Of a stretch of 64,000 nucleotides of DNA, positions 60,913 to 64,000 are shown piece by piece. A program made the translations under genes and the position numbers. The first letter of the stretch is position 1. Every line of letters starts with the position of its first letter. The notes beneath the pieces were generated by a model. That model had not been told where the DNA came from and made no database searches. It worked only from the letters and a program-made list of their open reading frames with translations. The stretch is from Nakamurella sp. A5-74. Lineage in GTDB: Bacteria > Actinomycetota > Actinomycetes > Mycobacteriales > Nakamurellaceae. Location: contig NZ_CP159218.1 of the NCBI RefSeq assembly GCF_040438885.1, positions 4,154,001-4,218,000 on the forward strand. The letters run 5' to 3'.

Positions 60913-61761
60913 ATGACCGCCGACCGCACTGCGCTGGGGGCGTTCCTGCGTTCCCGTCGGGACGGCCTCACTCCTGCGCGCGCGGGCATGACGGCCTTCC
61001 CCGGTCCCAGGCGGGTTCCGGGCCTCCGCAAGGAGGAGCTGGCGATGCTAGCCGGCTTGAGCTCCGATCACTACAGCCGCCTGGAACAGGGCCGGCAACA
61101 CACCATCACCGATGAGGTTCTACGGGCGCTCTCGCGAGCGCTGCAGCTCGACGGGGTGGAACAGGCCCATCTCCGCGACCTGGCCGCTCCCACCTCGCGC
61201 CGTCGCGAGGTGCACGAAACGTCCCAGCGCGCCGAACCGGGCATGCTCCGGCTGATGAACGTGCTTGATCACGTTCCGGTACTGCTGCTGGGGCGCCGAT
61301 CTGAGGTGTTGGCCCGCAACAGCTTGCTGACCACGGTCCTGGGCAACCCGATGGAACCGGGATCGTCGTTCGTCCGGTGGCTCTTCGTCGATCCGGAGGC
61401 GAGGACACGCATCAGCAACTGGGCCGATTTCGCTGCCGCTTCCGTGGGGGCGCTGCGCTACGAGGTCGGTCAGCGCCCGCAGGACCGCCGACTCACCGCG
61501 ATGGTCGACGAACTCCGCAAGCGGGACGAGGACGTCGCGCGCTGGTGGGACGACCAGGGGGTCACCTTCCGCACCTCACTGACCAAGAACATCACCCACC
61601 CGGTTGCCGGGCCACTCACCTTCGGCATCGAAAGTGTTGTCGGTCCCCATGATCCGGACCAGCGGTTGGTCGTCTACACCGTCGAGCCACACTCCACCAC
61701 GGCCGCTGTGCTGCCGATCCTCGCCGGTTGGTCTGCGGACGCACCCTCGCAGCGGGGTTGA
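60913..61761 (+). CDS. XRE-family regulator with MmyB-like ligand-binding domain (second copy)
   Basis: A 282-residue paralogue of the protein at 48403-49269. The HTH reads ALGAFLRSRRDGLTPARAGM, then RRVPGLRKEELAMLAGLSSDHYSRLEQGR (outline). The MmyB-like domain (about 105-270) includes VPVLLLGRRSEVLARNSLLTTVLG and the SFVRWLFVDP segment. GGAGG directly precedes the ATG at 60913. It is divergent from the SDR gene and probably represses it through the ACCAGGC inverted repeat. A methyltransferase follows 27 bp downstream on the same strand and could be co-transcribed. Confidence 0.92.
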   Translation: MTADRTALGAFLRSRRDGLTPARAGMTAFPGPRRVPGLRKEELAMLAGLSSDHYSRLEQGRQHTITDEVLRALSRALQLDGVEQAHLRDLAAPTSRRREVHETSQRAEPGMLRLMNVLDHVPVLLLGRRSEVLARNSLLTTVLGNPMEPGSSFVRWLFVDPEARTRISNWADFAAASVGALRYEVGQRPQDRRLTAMVDELRKRDEDVARWWDDQGVTFRTSLTKNITHPVAGPLTFGIESVVGPHDPDQRLVVYTVEPHSTTAAVLPILAGWSADAPSQRG

Positions 61762-61788
61762 TCCCGGGCCCCGGCATACCCTGTTCCG

Positions 61789-62442
61789 ATGGACGGCGAG
61801 GGTGCACTCGAGCGCACGCGGCAGGACTACGACACCTTCGCGCTGGCGTACGACGCATTCATCCGGAATGACGTCAGCCATGCGCGCACCATCGGGACCG
61901 CGATGGTCACCGCCCTGGCTGAACTGGTGCGCGCCAACGGATCCCTGTCACCGGTGCTGGACGCCGGGTGCGGCCCCGGGCACTGGACGGCCTTGCTCGT
62001 CGAGCTGGGGACACCTGCCTACGGCATGGATCTGTCACCGGCGATGGTGGCCATCGCCCGGGGCCGGAGGCCTGACGTCCGGTTCGAGATCGGGTCCGTG
62101 CTCGAGCTCAGCGATGCGGACTCATCGGTCGGTGGGATCCTGGCCCACTTCTCCCTGATCCACCTCCCGCCGCCGCTGGTGGACGCCGCCCTGGCCGAGT
62201 TCGCCCGTGTCGCAGAGCCGGGAGCCCCGCTGCTCGTCGGCGTACAGATCACCGACGATGCGCATCCCGACGGCTGGGTGCGCTACGGCCACCCGGTCTC
62301 GGCTGCCTACCGCTGGAACCTCGACGCCTTGTCGGCACGCCTGCGCCGGAGCGGATTCGCAGAACTCGTGCGCCTGCGGATGGAGGGGTCCTCCGCCGAC
62401 AAACCGCCGGCCGGCTATCTGCTCGCACGGCACCGACCGTGA
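61789..62442 (+). CDS. Class I SAM-dependent methyltransferase
   Basis: A 217-residue methyltransferase. Motif I is VLDAGCGPGHWTALLVELG (residues about 48-66), motif II has GMDLSP, and motif IV follows as SVGGILAHFSLIHLPP. It fits the UbiE/type 11 methyltransferases acting on small molecules. It lies 27 bp downstream of the MmyB-like regulator. Substrate unknown. Confidence 0.9.
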   Translation: MDGEGALERTRQDYDTFALAYDAFIRNDVSHARTIGTAMVTALAELVRANGSLSPVLDAGCGPGHWTALLVELGTPAYGMDLSPAMVAIARGRRPDVRFEIGSVLELSDADSSVGGILAHFSLIHLPPPLVDAALAEFARVAEPGAPLLVGVQITDDAHPDGWVRYGHPVSAAYRWNLDALSARLRRSGFAELVRLRMEGSSADKPPAGYLLARHRP

Positions 62443-62571
62443 GGAGCGTGCGCCCGGGCCCGGCGCCCTGCTCGGCGTCCACCGACGGGGCAGGCAAGCC
62501 CGTCAGCCGACGTCGATGCCCGAGTCCCGCTGCGCCGAAATGCGGTTGACGCGCATCGCGAAGATGATCGG

Positions 62572-63195
62572 GTGCCCCAGACGACGCTGTTCACGGACCG
62601 CATGACGCTCCTACCCCTCGGCGACGAGCACCTCGAGCTCGAGGTCGAACTGGACTCCGACCCCGAGGTCATGCGCTACCTCACGGGCGCCGGGCGGACC
62701 CGCGAGCAGGTGATCAGAGCTCACCGGATGCGGCTCTCGACCGCAGAACCGGTGCCAGGACTTGGGTTCTGGATGGGGTTCGTGGAGGAGGAGTTCGTCG
62801 GTTGGTGGCTCCTGGAGCCGGCCGGCTGGGCCGACGGCGAGCTGATCGAGGGGCAGGCCGAACTCGGCTACCGCCTGTTGCGGCGGCATTGGCGGCAGGG
62901 CCTGGCGAGCGAGGGTTCCCGGGAGTTGCTGCGCCACGCCTTCCAGGATCTGGGGATGCACCGCGTGTTCGCCCTGACGATGACGGTCAACGCAGGCTCT
63001 CGCGCCACGATGGCATCCGTCGGCCTGCAGTACGAACGGACGTTCGCCGACGACCACGGACTCGCCGACCTCGCCGGCGCCGAGGAGGGCGGGGTCGAGT
63101 ACGCGATCACCCGGGACGCCTGGGAGGCGGCGCGACTCGTTGATCCCCCGGCCGGGCCGAACCGTTCGTCGCAAGGCTTCCCGCCACCGGCGTAG
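62572..63195 (+). CDS. GNAT-family N-acetyltransferase (RimJ/RimL type)
   Basis: A 207-residue acetyltransferase. It begins LFTDRMTLLPLGDEHLE, has AELGYRLLRRHWRQGLASEGSRELLRHAF (the acetyl-CoA-binding motif R-x-x-G-x-A as RQGLAS) and VFALTMTVNAGSRATMASVGL, all typical of RimJ/RimL-like members. The GTG at 62572 gives the natural N-terminus, with no clear Shine-Dalgarno. The C-terminal 15 residues are Pro-rich and may be an extension. Confidence 0.85.
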   Translation: MPQTTLFTDRMTLLPLGDEHLELEVELDSDPEVMRYLTGAGRTREQVIRAHRMRLSTAEPVPGLGFWMGFVEEEFVGWWLLEPAGWADGELIEGQAELGYRLLRRHWRQGLASEGSRELLRHAFQDLGMHRVFALTMTVNAGSRATMASVGLQYERTFADDHGLADLAGAEEGGVEYAITRDAWEAARLVDPPAGPNRSSQGFPPPA

Positions 63196-63256
63196 TCGAA
63201 CACCAGGAATGCGCCGGGACATCGGCGGCGTGCGGACCGGTTCACCTCTGCACAGG

Positions 63257-64000
63257 TCAGCGGGAGTTCCGGCGCTCCATGACGTCTGCGAAGAACGCAG
63301 CCAGCTCGTCCGTCGCCTGCAGCGGCAGCACGTGCGCGACGTACTGGTCGGGGCGGACGATCACCAGCGCGCCGTCCCGGTCGATCTCCCGGAGGTCGAA
63401 GATGTCCGCAGCCGGGTCCGCGGCGTAGACGTGCTCGTAGTCGATCAGGCCGAAGGGTCCGACCCTGGGCAGGAACACCGACGACACCATCGACGTGTCG
63501 AACGCGGTGTGCAGCTGCTGGTGGATCACCTTGACGTCGAAAACGGCGTCCGGATCGGCGTCGGCCGGGGTGTGGACGAGTAGGGGTGACGACGGGTCGG
63601 TCAGAACCCAAGCAGCCCAAGCGGACAGCGCAGAGTCGCGGTCAGCCGGGGCGGCCCGGTCGGCGAAGGCGTACAGCCGCCACCGACCGTCGGCGCGGGC
63701 ATGGTGGCCCAGCTGCACCGGATTGCCATCGGCCACCCGCACCACGGGCGCCGACTTGAAGCGCTTGCCGATCGGGAACCCGGCGGCGAGCTCGGCCTGG
63801 TTCCCTCCGCCGACGATCATCGACGGTCGGTACTGCGTCATGAAGCCGGCCGGGAACTCGGCGGTGGCCACGTAGAACTCGCCGAGCTCCGCGGGGCTCG
63901 CGAAGTAGTCCGGCTTGCGAGACATCATGGAGGACCACTCGCGGTCGAAGTCGATGAGGTTCTGGGCGATCTCCTGCCGTTCCGCCGAATACGTGGCCAG
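63257..64000 (-). CDS. FAD-dependent aromatic monooxygenase, phenol hydroxylase type (C-terminal part; runs off the window)
   Basis: Only the last 247 residues are inside the window and the frame continues past base 64000. The visible part holds the end of the FAD domain (the QEIAQNLIDFDREW helix) and the C-terminal thioredoxin-like dimerisation domain of phenol 2-monooxygenases (MIVGGGNQAELAAGFPIGKRF, later VRPDQYVAHVLPLQATDELAAFF). These enzymes hydroxylate phenols with NADPH and O2. The short motif PDQYVAHVLP is well conserved. The regulator and partner genes lie outside. Confidence 0.88.
   Translation of the reverse strand: MATYSAERQEIAQNLIDFDREWSSMMSRKPDYFASPAELGEFYVATAEFPAGFMTQYRPSMIVGGGNQAELAAGFPIGKRFKSAPVVRVADGNPVQLGHHARADGRWRLYAFADRAAPADRDSALSAWAAWVLTDPSSPLLVHTPADADPDAVFDVKVIHQQLHTAFDTSMVSSVFLPRVGPFGLIDYEHVYAADPAADIFDLREIDRDGALVIVRPDQYVAHVLPLQATDELAAFFADVMERRNSR

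Overview
The window is high-G+C DNA packed with genes on both strands. Many genes overlap by 4 nt at ATGA or GTGA junctions, which is typical of a free-living actinobacterium. Several families point the same way: a mycothiol-dependent (MDMPI-type) enzyme, a SigK/RskA sigma module, two MmyB-like XRE regulators, WXG100 proteins, and purA next to a DUF3151 gene as in mycobacteria. A Nakamurella-like or related lineage is plausible, but the sequence alone does not fix the genus. I see no rRNA, tRNA, CRISPR array, transposase or prophage.

Layout. 0-4.5 kb: a divergent flavoprotein/XRE-cupin pair around a perfect palindrome, a tandem 33-bp repeat, nadE, a small membrane protein and a DHFR-like protein. 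4.5-13 kb: a secreted DUF4185 protein; a membrane protein plus two-component system operon (9.6 to 7.0 kb, minus strand) with a second, similar membrane-protein gene nearby, the two promoters sharing a 26-nt element; a GH25 lysozyme; a COG4705 membrane protein. 12.9-19.8 kb: a MacB/FtsX-type ABC exporter operon (lipoprotein, two ATPases, large permease, response regulator) with its likely histidine kinase divergent at the other end. 19.9-28.5 kb: purB, a SigE-family sigma factor with a membrane-anchored partner, sigK-rskA divergent from a membrane-anchored molybdopterin oxidoreductase, and a LysE exporter with its LysR regulator.

28.7-39.8 kb: a CpdA-like phosphodiesterase, a PLP aminotransferase and polyprenyl glycosyltransferase pair, purD, a methyltransferase, an MDMPI enzyme, a lactonase-type propeller, then a ThuA and Gfo/Idh/MocA pair. 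39.8-48.4 kb: a GT39/ArnT-type membrane glycosyltransferase and a carbohydrate ABC importer operon (binding lipoprotein, two permeases, LacI regulator, no ATPase). This operon diverges from a glycogen-debranching-type glucosidase across a pair of LacI-like operators. 48.4-64 kb: MmyB-like regulator with a divergent MFS exporter, DUF2277, an ECF42 sigma with its DGPF/YciI partner, an aldo/keto reductase, purA and a divergent conserved gene, DUF3151, a WXG100 pair, an M18 aminopeptidase, a short-chain dehydrogenase divergent from a second MmyB-like regulator, a methyltransferase, a GNAT acetyltransferase and the C-terminal part of a flavin monooxygenase.

The genes are mostly small, independent metabolic, transport and stress-response modules, each with a local regulator. 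Purine synthesis is represented by three scattered genes (purB, purD, purA). The regulatory sites are the most informative new material: the shared element around the 7-9.6 kb two-component system, the CAACC/GGTTG pair at 4.6 kb, the LacI pair at 46.0 kb, and the ACCAGG half-sites beside both MmyB-like regulators. Several broken genes (11.1-11.6, 30.1-30.3, 37.0, 41.4 and 56.4 kb) look like decayed remnants or single-base indels.
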